A stretch of DNA of 64,000 bases from Mycolicibacterium sp. S2-37 (GTDB lineage Bacteria > Actinomycetota > Actinomycetes > Mycobacteriales > Mycobacteriaceae), in contig NZ_JAFEVR010000016.1 in NCBI RefSeq assembly GCF_017352375.1, positions 1 to 64,000 of the forward strand. Direction: 5' to 3'. A model generated the notes under the pieces. The model saw only the letters and a list, made by a program, of their open reading frames with translations. It ran no database searches and had not been told where the DNA came from. The position numbers were made by a program, and so were the translations under genes. Shown here in pieces: positions 34,649 to 43,203 of this stretch; position 1 is the first letter of the stretch, and each line of letters opens with the position of its first letter.

Positions 34649-35719
34649 ATGGTCACCTACCCGCCCGCCGCGGGGCCGTCGCGCCGCACCGCGGTGACGG
34701 GAGTCGCGCTCACCGTCGCGGTCCTCATCGCCGGACTGCTCTGGGCGAAGTGGGTGCCCTACGTCGGCAAGGCGCTGGCTGCCGCGCGCACCCACGAATG
34801 GTCGGGCAAGGACATTCTCGGCGTCGGAGGTGTCCGTGCGGGTGACGCCCCGAGCTGGTCGGCCGCCACCTCGTTCTTCGGCACCTACGCGCTCGCGATC
34901 TGGCCCGCACTACTGGTGGCGATTCTGGTCAGCGCCTGCGTGCAGGCGTTCGTACCGCGAACCTGGCTGCCGCGTCTACTGAACCGGCGTCACCTGCTCT
35001 CCACCGCCGCGGCCGGTGGGCTGGCGAGCATGCCGACCATGATGTGCACCTGCTGCGCGGCACCGGTCGCGGTGACCATGCGGCGCACCGGCGTCAGCCG
35101 CGCCGCGGTCGTCGCGTACTGGCTGGGTAACCCGTTGCTCAACCCCGCGGTGCTGGTGTTCCTGCTCTTCGTCGCGCCCTGGCAGTGGTCCTTCACCCGG
35201 CTGCTGGTCGGCGGGCTGGCCGTCATCGGTGCAGCCGTTCTGGTGGGTCTGCTCACGCGGCGCAGCGAGGCCGAGCCGCCGCCGGCGATGGCGGCTGACC
35301 TGGCCACCCAGGACGAGACACGCTCGGCACCGGCACGATTCATCGCGGCGCTGGTCAGGATGAGCGTGGTCCTGCTGCCGGAGTATCTGATCGTGGTGCT
35401 GCTCATCGGCGCGTGCCGGGGCTGGTTGCTGGAATTGATCCAGCCGGCGCACCAGGGCCTGCTGGTGGTGCTGGTCGCCGCGGTGCTCGGCACGCTGCTC
35501 GTCATCCCCACCGCCGGGGAGATCCCCATCCTGCAGGGTATGGCGTTGCTGGGTCTGTCCTCGGGAGTGCTCGGCGCGCTACTGATCACCCTGCCCGCGG
35601 TGAGTTTCCCCGGCATCGCCATGGTGGTCCGCAGTCTCGGATGGAAGACCGTGGGCGTCACCGCCGGCACCATCGTGGTCGCCGGTCTGGCGGGCGGCGC
35701 GGTGCTCACGCTGCTGTGA
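34649..35719 (+). CDS. ArsP/YraQ-type permease (DUF318 family)
   Basis: 356 residues with about eight membrane helices in two repeated halves. The first half contains the conserved cysteine motif MMCTCCAAPV (about residues 131-140) and YWLGNPLLNPAV; the second carries IPTAGEIPIL. Family members export trivalent organoarsenicals or metals (ArsP) or are of unknown substrate (YraQ). The Cys cluster in a membrane helix would bind thiophilic metal or arsenic (inference). TAGCCT lies six bases before ATG 34649, a leaderless-type start. Confidence 0.85.
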   Translation: MVTYPPAAGPSRRTAVTGVALTVAVLIAGLLWAKWVPYVGKALAAARTHEWSGKDILGVGGVRAGDAPSWSAATSFFGTYALAIWPALLVAILVSACVQAFVPRTWLPRLLNRRHLLSTAAAGGLASMPTMMCTCCAAPVAVTMRRTGVSRAAVVAYWLGNPLLNPAVLVFLLFVAPWQWSFTRLLVGGLAVIGAAVLVGLLTRRSEAEPPPAMAADLATQDETRSAPARFIAALVRMSVVLLPEYLIVVLLIGACRGWLLELIQPAHQGLLVVLVAAVLGTLLVIPTAGEIPILQGMALLGLSSGVLGALLITLPAVSFPGIAMVVRSLGWKTVGVTAGTIVVAGLAGGAVLTLL

Positions 35720-35760
35720 CGACGCGGTACGTCCGCTCGTCCAGCTGGTAGACAGGCGCC

Positions 35761-36420
35761 ATGACGGCGCGCCGCACCTGGCTGGCAGGGTCTGCGCTCG
35801 CCGCCGTCGCGGTGTTCGCCGTGATGTGGAGTGGTTACGTACTGCGGTGGTCGTGGCTGGCAGGTGTCGATGCCGCGGCCCTCGAACCGATGTACCGGCT
35901 CGGCGCCGCCCACCCCGCCTGGGTCGCCGCCTGGGACGTCTATTGCACGGTGTTCAGCCCGGTGACGTTCCGGGTGGTCGGGCTCGTGGTCATCGCCGTC
36001 GCACTGATCCGGCGCCGTCCGCGCCTGGCCGTGTTCGTGGCGATCACCGTCGAGTTCAGCGGTGCGCTCACCCAGCTGTGCAAGGAGATCGTCGATCGCC
36101 CGCGCCCGGACACCGCGTTCGTGGCTGCGGACTCCACCGCGTTCCCGTCGGGTCACGCCCTCGGCCTGCTGGTCTGCGTGGGGGCCTACCTGGTGATCGG
36201 GCTTCCGCTGCTGCGACGGGCCTGCCGCGGCTGGGCGATCGCCGTCGGCGTGGTGGTGGTCGTGACGATCGGTGCCGGCCGGGTGGTGCTCAACGTCCAC
36301 CACCCGTCCGATGTCGTGGCCGGGTGGGCGCTCGGCTACGCCTACTTCGTGGCGTGTTGGCTGCTGTACCCGCTCAATCCAGCGGTCGGAAAACCGGTAG
36401 CGCCCGATACTGCGCGGTGA
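35761..36420 (+). CDS. PAP2-family membrane phosphatase
   Basis: 219 residues, about five or six membrane helices. The three-part phosphatase signature is complete: KEIVDRPRPD, PSGHA and GRVVLNVHHPSDVVAG, which gives the catalytic His nucleophile. Such enzymes remove phosphate from lipid phosphates such as undecaprenyl-PP, phosphatidic acid or decaprenyl-phospho-ribose derivatives. Resembles Rv0308 by neighbourhood and length (remembered). Its 3' end overlaps the convergent PAP2-kinase fusion gene by 47 bases. Confidence 0.9.
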   Translation: MTARRTWLAGSALAAVAVFAVMWSGYVLRWSWLAGVDAAALEPMYRLGAAHPAWVAAWDVYCTVFSPVTFRVVGLVVIAVALIRRRPRLAVFVAITVEFSGALTQLCKEIVDRPRPDTAFVAADSTAFPSGHALGLLVCVGAYLVIGLPLLRRACRGWAIAVGVVVVVTIGAGRVVLNVHHPSDVVAGWALGYAYFVACWLLYPLNPAVGKPVAPDTAR

Positions 36421-37864
36421 AGCTGGCCTCGGTCACCTCGATCCCGACCTCACCGTCACAGGCCAGCACCGTCGGCCCGTCGACCGCGGTGAACCGGAAC
36501 TCCGGGACGCGCATCTCGTGGTAGAGCGGGCTGCGCTCCAGCCGCCCCAGCATCAGCGCGGTCAGGATGCGCACCCGGCTGAACCGCTTGCCGGCCTCCA
36601 GGATGCGGATGTCGAGCAGGCCGTCGTCCATCTGATGGCGTTGCGACGGCGCGAACCCCGACGGCAGGTACGTCGAGTTGCCGAGGAAGAACAACGACGT
36701 CTGCAGCGTCTCGTTGTCGTAGCGGATCCGCACCGGCTCGGCGCGGCGCAGGGTGTGGAACATCGCGTAGAGACTGGCCAGCGGTTTGCCGATCTTGTGC
36801 TCGAGCTTCTCGCGTTTCGCCACGAACGTCGGATAGGCGCCGATGCTGGCGGTGTTGATCACCATGTGGTCGTCGTTCAGGCAGACCAGGTCCACGCAGT
36901 ACACCCGGCCGCGCTTGATCGCGTCGACGGTCTTGTCCACCGAATCGCAGCCGATGTCCCTGGCGAAGTGGTTGAAGGTGCCACCGGGGAACACCGCGAG
37001 CGGGAGCCCGGCCGCCACGGCAACACCGGCGGCGGAGGCCACCGTGCCGTCCCCGCCGCCCACGGCGAGCACCTCGGCCCGCCCGGCAGCGTCGCGCAGC
37101 ACGCTCAGCAGATCGTCTGCTTCGTCGAGCTCGACGATCTCGGCGTGGGGCAGGGCCTCGCGCACCTGGTCGATCACCCGCGCGCCGGTGCCGCTGCCGG
37201 AGGACGGGTTGATCACCAGCACGACGCCGGCGCCATCGGGACGTGGCGGAGTGTCCACCCGCAGCGGTTTTGCCGCGGGCAGCTTGGTCGGGATGACCGG
37301 TGGCACCACGCGGCCGCCCACCACCGCGATCGCCGCGCCGAGACCGAAGCCGGCCAGGACGTCACCGGGATAGTGGGCACCGGTGGCCACGCGGGACATG
37401 CCGACCAGACCGGCCAGCAGTGCCAAACCCAACCCGGCCGCCGGGCTCTCCAGCCCGACGCCGACGGCGAACGCCGCCGCGCTCGCGGAGTGGCCCGAGG
37501 GCAGTGAGTTCGACGTGGGGAAACGCCGGCCGCGCCGGGCCAGCGGCACCACGATGTAGTTGGGGCGGGCGCGCTTCCAGATCCGCTTGGCGCCCTGGTT
37601 GGTCACCAGGCTGGTCACGGCCAGCGTCATCACACCCCGGGTGGCGCCCCTGCGGGTACGCGGTTTGCCGACGGCCAGCAGCACCGCGGCGATGGCGAAC
37701 CAGAGCTTGGAGTGGTCGGCCGCCTGCGTCAGTCGCGGCATGGTCGCGTCGAGCAGCGGACTCGGGGATTCGGCGACGGCCTCGAACACCTCGCGATCCA
37801 AGGAGCCGAGGCCCCGGCCGATCTGACGGAGACCCTGACCGCGGCGACGGAGGCGTAAGTCCAT
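36374..37864 (-). CDS. PAP2 phosphatase-diacylglycerol kinase fusion
   Basis: 496 residues. N-terminal PAP2 domain (about 30-190) with KRARPN, PSGHSA and SRVATGAHYPGDVLAG; C-terminal DAGK catalytic domain (about 210-496) with NPSSGSGTG, VGGGDGTV and FPGGTFNHFA. One half removes phosphate from a lipid while the other phosphorylates diacylglycerol-like lipid or sphingoid base, an antagonistic pair in one chain. TACGTT lies six bases before ATG 37864, implying a leaderless transcript and supporting this start over one 10 codons upstream. Divergent from an ArsR gene. Confidence 0.9.
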   Translation of the reverse strand: MDLRLRRRGQGLRQIGRGLGSLDREVFEAVAESPSPLLDATMPRLTQAADHSKLWFAIAAVLLAVGKPRTRRGATRGVMTLAVTSLVTNQGAKRIWKRARPNYIVVPLARRGRRFPTSNSLPSGHSASAAAFAVGVGLESPAAGLGLALLAGLVGMSRVATGAHYPGDVLAGFGLGAAIAVVGGRVVPPVIPTKLPAAKPLRVDTPPRPDGAGVVLVINPSSGSGTGARVIDQVREALPHAEIVELDEADDLLSVLRDAAGRAEVLAVGGGDGTVASAAGVAVAAGLPLAVFPGGTFNHFARDIGCDSVDKTVDAIKRGRVYCVDLVCLNDDHMVINTASIGAYPTFVAKREKLEHKIGKPLASLYAMFHTLRRAEPVRIRYDNETLQTSLFFLGNSTYLPSGFAPSQRHQMDDGLLDIRILEAGKRFSRVRILTALMLGRLERSPLYHEMRVPEFRFTAVDGPTVLACDGEVGIEVTEASFTAQYRALPVFRPLD

Positions 37865-37887
37865 GCCGTCAACGTAGCCGCCAGCCC

Positions 37888-37917
37888 TTGACAAATAAAC
37901 TTGTCAGACGAGACGAT
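37888..37917 (+). promoter_or_regulatory. candidate promoter and operator for the ArsR/SRPBCC operon
   Basis: TTGACA at 37888-37893 and GACGAT at 37912-37917 (18-base spacer) form a promoter; the -10 ends six bases before ATG 37924. A perfect 6-6-6 inverted repeat TGACAA-N6-TTGTCA at 37889-37906 covers the -35 and spacer, the place expected for an ArsR operator. Confidence 0.6.
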
Positions 37918-37923
37918 GGGGGA

Positions 37924-38514
37924 ATGCTGGACGTCGAGGTGATCACCGAGCCGGCCGCCGCGGTGGCGGCGCTCGACCCGGTACGCAGCAGGCTGCTCGC
38001 CGAACTCAGCGAACCGGCGTCCGCAGCCGCGCTGGCAGGTCGCGTCGGCATCGCCCGGCAGAAGGTCAACTACCACCTGCGCACGCTCGAGCAGCATCGC
38101 CTCGTCGCGGCCGCCGGCGAGCGGCGCTGGGGCGGCATCACCGAACGTCTACTGATCGCCACCGCGGCGTCCTACGTGGTGTCGCCCGGCGCGCTCGGCG
38201 CCGTCGGTGCCGACCCGGGACGCAGCAGAGACCGGCTGTCGGCCAGTTACCTCATCGCGGTCGCCGCGCGTGCCGTGCGCGAGGTCGGCGAGCTGTGGCG
38301 AGCGGCCCGCGACGCCGACAAGCGGCTGGCCACGCTGACGGTGGACGCCGAGATCCGGTTCCGCAGTGCGGCCGACCGGACCGCCTTCACCCGCGATTTG
38401 TCCGACGCCGTCACCACGCTGGTCGAGCGCTATCACGACGAGAGCGACCCCGCCGGTCGCAGCCACCGTCTGATGGTGGCCTCCTATCCCATGCCCGAGA
38501 ACGAGGAGACGTGA
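37924..38514 (+). CDS. ArsR-type winged-helix regulator
   Basis: 196 residues. The first ~75 form an ArsR-like winged helix: LDPVRSRLLAELSEPASAAALAGRVGIARQ followed by VNYHLRTLEQHRLV. No metal-binding Cys/His cluster is visible, and the C-terminal half is not a known sensor domain. Autoregulation is likely through the TGACAA/TTGTCA repeat. It overlaps the downstream SRPBCC gene by one base, the frequent ArsR-AHSA1 pairing. Confidence 0.85.
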   Translation: MLDVEVITEPAAAVAALDPVRSRLLAELSEPASAAALAGRVGIARQKVNYHLRTLEQHRLVAAAGERRWGGITERLLIATAASYVVSPGALGAVGADPGRSRDRLSASYLIAVAARAVREVGELWRAARDADKRLATLTVDAEIRFRSAADRTAFTRDLSDAVTTLVERYHDESDPAGRSHRLMVASYPMPENEET

Positions 38515-39332
38515 TGCCGATACGCAAAGACGACGGACGCCGTTGGGTCGAGGTGGAATACCTGGTTCCAGGAACCCCTGAGCAGGTGTGGAACGCGATC
38601 GCCACCGGACCCGGGATGAGCTCCTGGTTCACGCCCACCACCGTCGACGAACGTGACGGTGGTGCAATCGAATTCGACTTCGGTGACGGGCAGTCCCAGC
38701 GCGCCGTGATCACCGGGTGGGCGCCGCCGAACCGGCTCACCTACGAGGAAGCGGAATGGAGTGCCAACGGCTCGCCAGGTCCGCTGGCCACCGAGGTCAC
38801 CGTCACCGCTCGCAGCGGAGACCAGTGCGTCGTGCGGATGGTGCACAGCCTGTTCACCGACGCCGACGACTGGGATGACGAGATCGAAGGCTTCGAGAGC
38901 GGCTGGCCCGGCGCCTTCGAGGTGCTGCGGCTGTACCTGCGTGACTTCGCCGGGCAACCGGCGGCCTCAGTCCGAATCATGGCCGAATATCCCGGCGATC
39001 CCGCTGCCGGATGGACCCGGCTGTCGCGGGCGCTTGGCCTCGCCGGGGTCGACGCCGGCGCACGGGTCGAATCACGGGACGGCGCACCGGAGTTGGCGGG
39101 GGTGGTGGAACGGGTGCACCAGCGGTTGTCGACCCGCGAGGTGATGGTGCGGCTCGACCGGCCCGCTTCGGGCATCGCCGTCGTCGGGATATTCACGATC
39201 GGCGACCGCACTCACGCCATGGTCGGCATATTCCTCTACGGGCCGGACGCCGAGCGCACTGCCGAAGGGCAGCAGCACGTGTGGGACGAGTGGCTGCGCG
39301 GCGTCCTCTCCGCGGAATCGGTCGCGACCTGA
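38514..39332 (+). CDS. SRPBCC (AHSA1-like) protein
   Basis: 272 residues, two tandem ligand-binding segments: residues 1-145 are a typical AHSA1/START-like domain (LVPGTPEQVWNAIATGPGMSSWFTPT), and the remainder (about 150-272) is a second, less typical domain. Members bind hydrophobic ligands or act as cochaperones; no catalytic motif is visible. Its start shares the A of the ArsR stop (ATG inside GTGATG), so both proteins come from one mRNA. Confidence 0.85.
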   Translation: MPIRKDDGRRWVEVEYLVPGTPEQVWNAIATGPGMSSWFTPTTVDERDGGAIEFDFGDGQSQRAVITGWAPPNRLTYEEAEWSANGSPGPLATEVTVTARSGDQCVVRMVHSLFTDADDWDDEIEGFESGWPGAFEVLRLYLRDFAGQPAASVRIMAEYPGDPAAGWTRLSRALGLAGVDAGARVESRDGAPELAGVVERVHQRLSTREVMVRLDRPASGIAVVGIFTIGDRTHAMVGIFLYGPDAERTAEGQQHVWDEWLRGVLSAESVAT

Positions 39333-39383
39333 TCGTGTCCTGTCCTTGACAGGTCCGTGAGGCGGGCCGCCGAGGATGGGCGG

Positions 39384-40037
39384 ATGCGCCGACTGCTGAT
39401 CTCGCTGTGCGCGGCGGCAGTGTGCCTGGTGTCGTGGGCTCCGTCCGCGCAGGCGGTCACGCCCTGGTTCGCCCCGAACGTCGGGTCGGCGACACAGGTC
39501 ATCTCGGTTGTCGGCGTCGGCGGATCGAAAGCGAAGATGGACGTCTGGCAGCGCACCGCGGCGGGCTGGCAGCCGGTCGCCGCCGGTATCCCGGCGTTCA
39601 TCGGCGCCAACGGGATGACACCGCAGAGCCACGACGGTGAGATGAAGACACCGATGGGCGTGTTCACGCTGGACTTCGCCTTCGGCACGGCACCGAACCC
39701 CGGCGGCGGGCTGCCCTACGTCCAGGTCACCCCGGACCACTGGTGGGACGGGGACATGAAGAGCCCGACGTACAACACGATGCAGGTGTGCAAGAAGGAC
39801 GCCTGCCCGTTCAACACATCGCTGAGCTCGGGCACCGAGAACCTCGACATCCCGCAGTACCGGCATGCAGTGGTGATGGGCGTCAACAAGGCGCGGGTGC
39901 CCGGTAACGGCGGCGCGTTCTTCTTGCACTCCACCGATGGCGGGCCGACGGCGGGCTGCGTGGCGATCGACGACGCGAAGCTGGTCGAGATCATGCGCTG
40001 GCTGCGACCCGGCGCGCTGATCGCCGTCGCGCAGTGA
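39384..40037 (+). CDS. secreted L,D-transpeptidase-like protein (YkuD fold, Rv0309-like)
   Basis: 217 residues with a signal peptide (about 1-24, ending AQA-VTPW). The YkuD catalytic signature is FFLHSTDGGPTAGCVAI near residues 173-189, with the His and nucleophilic Cys. The region TPMGVFTLDFAFG is also family-typical. It probably cleaves or forms 3-3 cross-links, or attaches proteins, in peptidoglycan, though the single-domain secreted form lacks the Ig-like and lipobox parts of Ldt enzymes. Two unpaired-looking Cys (VCKKDAC) could form a disulfide. Confidence 0.85.
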   Translation: MRRLLISLCAAAVCLVSWAPSAQAVTPWFAPNVGSATQVISVVGVGGSKAKMDVWQRTAAGWQPVAAGIPAFIGANGMTPQSHDGEMKTPMGVFTLDFAFGTAPNPGGGLPYVQVTPDHWWDGDMKSPTYNTMQVCKKDACPFNTSLSSGTENLDIPQYRHAVVMGVNKARVPGNGGAFFLHSTDGGPTAGCVAIDDAKLVEIMRWLRPGALIAVAQ

Positions 40038-40041
40038 CAGC

Positions 40042-40509
40042 TCAGATATTCAGTGCGCGACCGGCTTTCACCTTGAAGTTCAACGCCTCCAGCGACATCG
40101 AGGCGTCGTAGGTGCGGTCGTAGCCGGTCGCACTGATCTTCCAGCCGTCGGCCGTGCGCCGGTAGCGGTCGTGATAGAAGCCCGCACCGATGAGCATGAA
40201 GTTGAACGCGGGCGCGATCACGCGGTCCTGCAGATACCAGGTCGCGGTCGCCTCGTCGCCGTCGACGGTGATCTCGGGATGATTGACGCGGTGCTCGGTG
40301 AGAACCTCCGGACCCAGCGACGTCCGCATGAAATCGACCAGCGAGTCACGATCGGTGAACTCGTGGGTGTCACCCAGCGATTCGCCGTACTTGCCGACCA
40401 CGTCCTCGGTGAGCGTGTCGGCGAAATCGTCCCAGTGCTTGGTGTCCAGCGCCCGCAAGTACCGGTATTTGACCTGTTTGATGTCGTCGATGTCACCCAT
40501 GGTCGTCAT
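40042..40509 (-). CDS. SnoaL-like/NTF2-fold protein
   Basis: 155 residues of the alpha+beta cone fold: IDDIKQVKYRYLRALDTKHWDDFADTLTEDV at the N-terminus with the catalytic-type His-Asp-Trp context, followed by strands EHRVNHPEITVDGDEATATWYLQDRV. Members are isomerases, dehydratases or polyketide cyclases; function here is unknown. Start may be ATG 40509 or ATG 40500; neither has a ribosome site. It is convergent with the L,D-transpeptidase-like gene (Rv0310c-like by neighbourhood, remembered). Confidence 0.82.
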   Translation of the reverse strand: MTTMGDIDDIKQVKYRYLRALDTKHWDDFADTLTEDVVGKYGESLGDTHEFTDRDSLVDFMRTSLGPEVLTEHRVNHPEITVDGDEATATWYLQDRVIAPAFNFMLIGAGFYHDRYRRTADGWKISATGYDRTYDASMSLEALNFKVKAGRALNI

Positions 40510-40547
40510 TGCAACACAGGGCGCGCCGGACGCATAGAGTCCGGGGT

Positions 40548-41336
40548 ATGAAGCTACTTGACGGATACGTCAGATCCCCGTTGGCGGGGTTGGCTCCGTG
40601 GATCCTGATGGCGGTGCTGAACGGTCCCGGCAGGTTCGAGGAGGCGGCGTCGGCGGCGCTGGGCCTGTCCTTGCTCACGTTGTGGGTGGGCACGCGCCGG
40701 GGTGTGCAGGTCCATCTTCTCGAGGCGTTCACCGTCGCCTACTTCGGTGTGCTGGCGATCGTCGGACTGCTGGCGTCCGACGGCGTCATCGACTGGCTGC
40801 AGATGTGGGCCGGGGAGATCAGCAACATCGCCCTCGCGGCGTTCGCGATCGTCACCCTGGCCATCCGCAGGCCGTTCACCCTGGCCTACGCCAAAGACAC
40901 CACGCCGCAGGAACACTGGGACAGCCCCGTCTTCCTGAAGATCAACTACGTGCTGTCCGCCGCGTGGGCGGGCGCATTCGTGTTCTCCGCGTTGACCGGC
41001 GCCTACGGCGATGCGGTGCTGCGCGACAACGACAACTTCTGGACGGCATGGATCCTGCCGATCGGCGCGATGATCTTCGCGGTGTCGTTCACCGAGTTCT
41101 ATCCCGACTACGCGACCGGGGAGATCTCCTCGGTGTTGCGGGCGTTGGACTGGTTGCCGCCGTTCATCGTGGTGGCCGGCATCGTCGGCTGGGTGTCCGA
41201 CGCCCTGCCCGATCCCGTGGCCATCGGACTGATCGCCGTCGGCATCGTGGGGTCGGCGGTGTTGCGGCGAGTGATCCCCGACGATGCCGTCGCGGCCACG
41301 GCCGATGAGGCGCCGGGCGGTGTGTCGGAGCGCTGA
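40548..41336 (+). CDS. conserved membrane protein, unknown function
   Basis: 262 residues. I count seven or eight hydrophobic helices with few charged residues, and the segment AKDTTPQEHWDSPVFLKINYVLSAAW between helices 4 and 5 is the most conserved-looking part. No transporter motif recognised. TAGAGT lies seven bases before ATG 40548, supporting a leaderless mRNA. Followed by an Hsp70-like gene in the same direction. Confidence 0.75.
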   Translation: MKLLDGYVRSPLAGLAPWILMAVLNGPGRFEEAASAALGLSLLTLWVGTRRGVQVHLLEAFTVAYFGVLAIVGLLASDGVIDWLQMWAGEISNIALAAFAIVTLAIRRPFTLAYAKDTTPQEHWDSPVFLKINYVLSAAWAGAFVFSALTGAYGDAVLRDNDNFWTAWILPIGAMIFAVSFTEFYPDYATGEISSVLRALDWLPPFIVVAGIVGWVSDALPDPVAIGLIAVGIVGSAVLRRVIPDDAVAATADEAPGGVSER

Positions 41337-41368
41337 CCTCGCCGACGGCGACTAGGGTTCACGGTCAT

Positions 41369-43141
41369 ATGAGCGACCCGTTGGGGTTGTCGATCGGGAC
41401 CACCAACCTGGTAGCGGCGCGTGTCGGCAATCCGCCCGTGATCCGGCGTTCCACGCTGAGCCTGTTCAGTGACCGCACGCCGCAGGTCGGCCTGCCTCCG
41501 GACGGGGACGGCGGCACTGTGCTCACGGGCTTCGTCGAGCGGGTCGGGGATCCGGTGCCGTTGGTCGCCCCGGACGGATCCTCCTACCACGCTGAGACGC
41601 TGCTGACCGAGGCGCTCGATGCACTGGTCGAACTGACGGGCGGCCCGCCGCTGGGGGATCTGGCGATCGCGGTACCCGCGCACTGGGGCACATCCACGCA
41701 GTGGGCGCTGCGCAAGGCACTGCGCACCAATCCGGTTCTGGCCCCCGCGCGCCTGGTGTCCGATGCGGTGGCATCGTTGACGGCGCTGCACGCCAACCCC
41801 GGCCTGCCGTCGTCGGGTGTCGTCGCGCTCATCGATCTCGGCGGTAGCGGTACCAGCATCACAGTGGCCGACGCGTCATCGGCCTTCGAGGCGATCGATG
41901 CGACGACCCGGCTGACCGAATTCTCGGGCGACCAGATCGACCAGGCCCTGCTCACCCAGGTGCTCGACGGCGTCACGCAGTCGGGCGGGACGGATCCGGC
42001 CCGCACCGCGGCGGTGGGCTCGCTGAGCACCCTGCGGGAGCAGTGCCGCCTGGCGAAGGAACGCCTGTCGGCGCAGACCGCCACCGACGTCGCCGTGGAG
42101 CTGCCCGGCTATTCGTCCCAGCTGCGGGTCACCCGAGCCGAACTCGAGGAGCTGCTGCGGGCTCCGCTGGCCGCAGTGCTGTCCGCGCTCGACGATGTGT
42201 TGCAGCGCAACCGGATTTCCTGGGCCAACGTGTCGGCCGTGGTGGCCATCGGTGGGGGAGCGAGCATCCCACTGGTGACCCAGCAGCTGTCCGCCCATTC
42301 GCGGGCCCCGGTGGTGAGCACCCCGCAGCCCGCGCTGGACGCCGCGGTCGGTGCGGCGCTGTTCGCCGCGTACGGCGCGACGGCCGAGGCGCCGACCGGC
42401 ATCGCCCCGGTCGTGCCCGTGGCCGAGATGTCCTCCGACGCACCCGGATCGGCGACGTTCCGCGCGCTGGCCTGGTCGCAGGACGACGGCGTGGGCGAAG
42501 AACCGGTGCCCTACACCGGCGAAACCGTCTACCAGAGTCCCTACCAGGACCCGTATCAGGACCAGTACGACGCGTATGCGACGGAGGTGGCCGGACCGCG
42601 GCCCGAGGTGCTCTACGAGCCCCGCGATGAGCCGGTCGAGCGGGCCGGCGTCTGGCAGCGGCTACCGCAACTGGCCGTCGCGGCGGCGGCGGTGGTGGCG
42701 GTGGTTGCGCTCGGCGGAGTCGCCTACGCGCTCACCGGCACATCGACCGACAGCACACCTGCCACCGAACTCGAGACCACGCGGGTGCCGGCGAGCGCAC
42801 CGCTGCCCCCGCCGACGTCGGAGGCGCCGCCGCCGGTCCTCACCGTGACCAGCGAGCTGCCGCCACCACCGCCTCCCACCACCGAGGCTCCGCCGCCGCC
42901 ACCGCCGGTGACGACGACGCGCGCCACCACGACCACCACTACGCCACCGACCACCACCACCACCACCACGACGACGACGACCACGACGACCACCACCACG
43001 GTGCCGACCACCACGACGACCGTGCCGACCACCACGACGACGGTGCCGACCTACACGACGACGACCAATCCGTTGACGACGACGTACCTTACGGTGCCGT
43101 TCCTGCCCGTGCCGATCCCCATCCAGGTGCCCAACCGCTGA
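41369..43141 (+). CDS. Hsp70/ASKHA-fold membrane protein with Pro/Thr-rich exterior (Rv0312-like)
   Basis: 590 residues. Residues 1-340 keep an actin/Hsp70-type nucleotide fold: LGLSIGTTNLVAARV, ALIDLGGSGTSITVAD and AVVAIGGGASIPLV correspond to the phosphate-1, phosphate-2 and adenosine motifs. A single membrane helix (about 430-452) is followed by an exported tail of Pro-rich and then almost pure Thr stretches (about 490-565), ending PFLPVPIPIQVPNR. The inside-out topology suggests a sensor or scaffold linking cytoplasmic ATP state to the wall; function unproven. TAGGGT lies ten bases before ATG 41369. Confidence 0.85.
   Translation: MSDPLGLSIGTTNLVAARVGNPPVIRRSTLSLFSDRTPQVGLPPDGDGGTVLTGFVERVGDPVPLVAPDGSSYHAETLLTEALDALVELTGGPPLGDLAIAVPAHWGTSTQWALRKALRTNPVLAPARLVSDAVASLTALHANPGLPSSGVVALIDLGGSGTSITVADASSAFEAIDATTRLTEFSGDQIDQALLTQVLDGVTQSGGTDPARTAAVGSLSTLREQCRLAKERLSAQTATDVAVELPGYSSQLRVTRAELEELLRAPLAAVLSALDDVLQRNRISWANVSAVVAIGGGASIPLVTQQLSAHSRAPVVSTPQPALDAAVGAALFAAYGATAEAPTGIAPVVPVAEMSSDAPGSATFRALAWSQDDGVGEEPVPYTGETVYQSPYQDPYQDQYDAYATEVAGPRPEVLYEPRDEPVERAGVWQRLPQLAVAAAAVVAVVALGGVAYALTGTSTDSTPATELETTRVPASAPLPPPTSEAPPPVLTVTSELPPPPPPTTEAPPPPPPVTTTRATTTTTTPPTTTTTTTTTTTTTTTTTVPTTTTTVPTTTTTVPTYTTTTNPLTTTYLTVPFLPVPIPIQVPNR
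42919..43087 (+). repeat. low-complexity ACC/ACG tract encoding poly-threonine
   Basis: About 55 codons of which most are Thr (ACC/ACG/ACT), including three near copies of an 18-base unit (VPTTTT). Such tracts are length-unstable and easily misassembled. Confidence 0.85.
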
Positions 43142-43164
43142 GGGCGCCCTGGGTTTCACACTCA

Positions 43165-43181
43165 CCCGCCGGTCCGGCGGG
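43165..43181 (+). terminator. GC-rich stem-loop after the Hsp70-like gene
   Basis: CCCGCCGG, T, CCGGCGGG: perfect inverted repeat starting 24 bases after the stop codon. It probably folds as a 7-bp stem with a 3-base loop. No U-tract. Confidence 0.5.
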
Positions 43182-43203
43182 GACCCCGGGTAAAGTCCCG
43201 CGA

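Noticed and set aside
42919..43087. CRISPR-like or tandem-repeat array
   Set aside because: The repeats are codon-level poly-Thr in a coding frame with no spacers of constant length.
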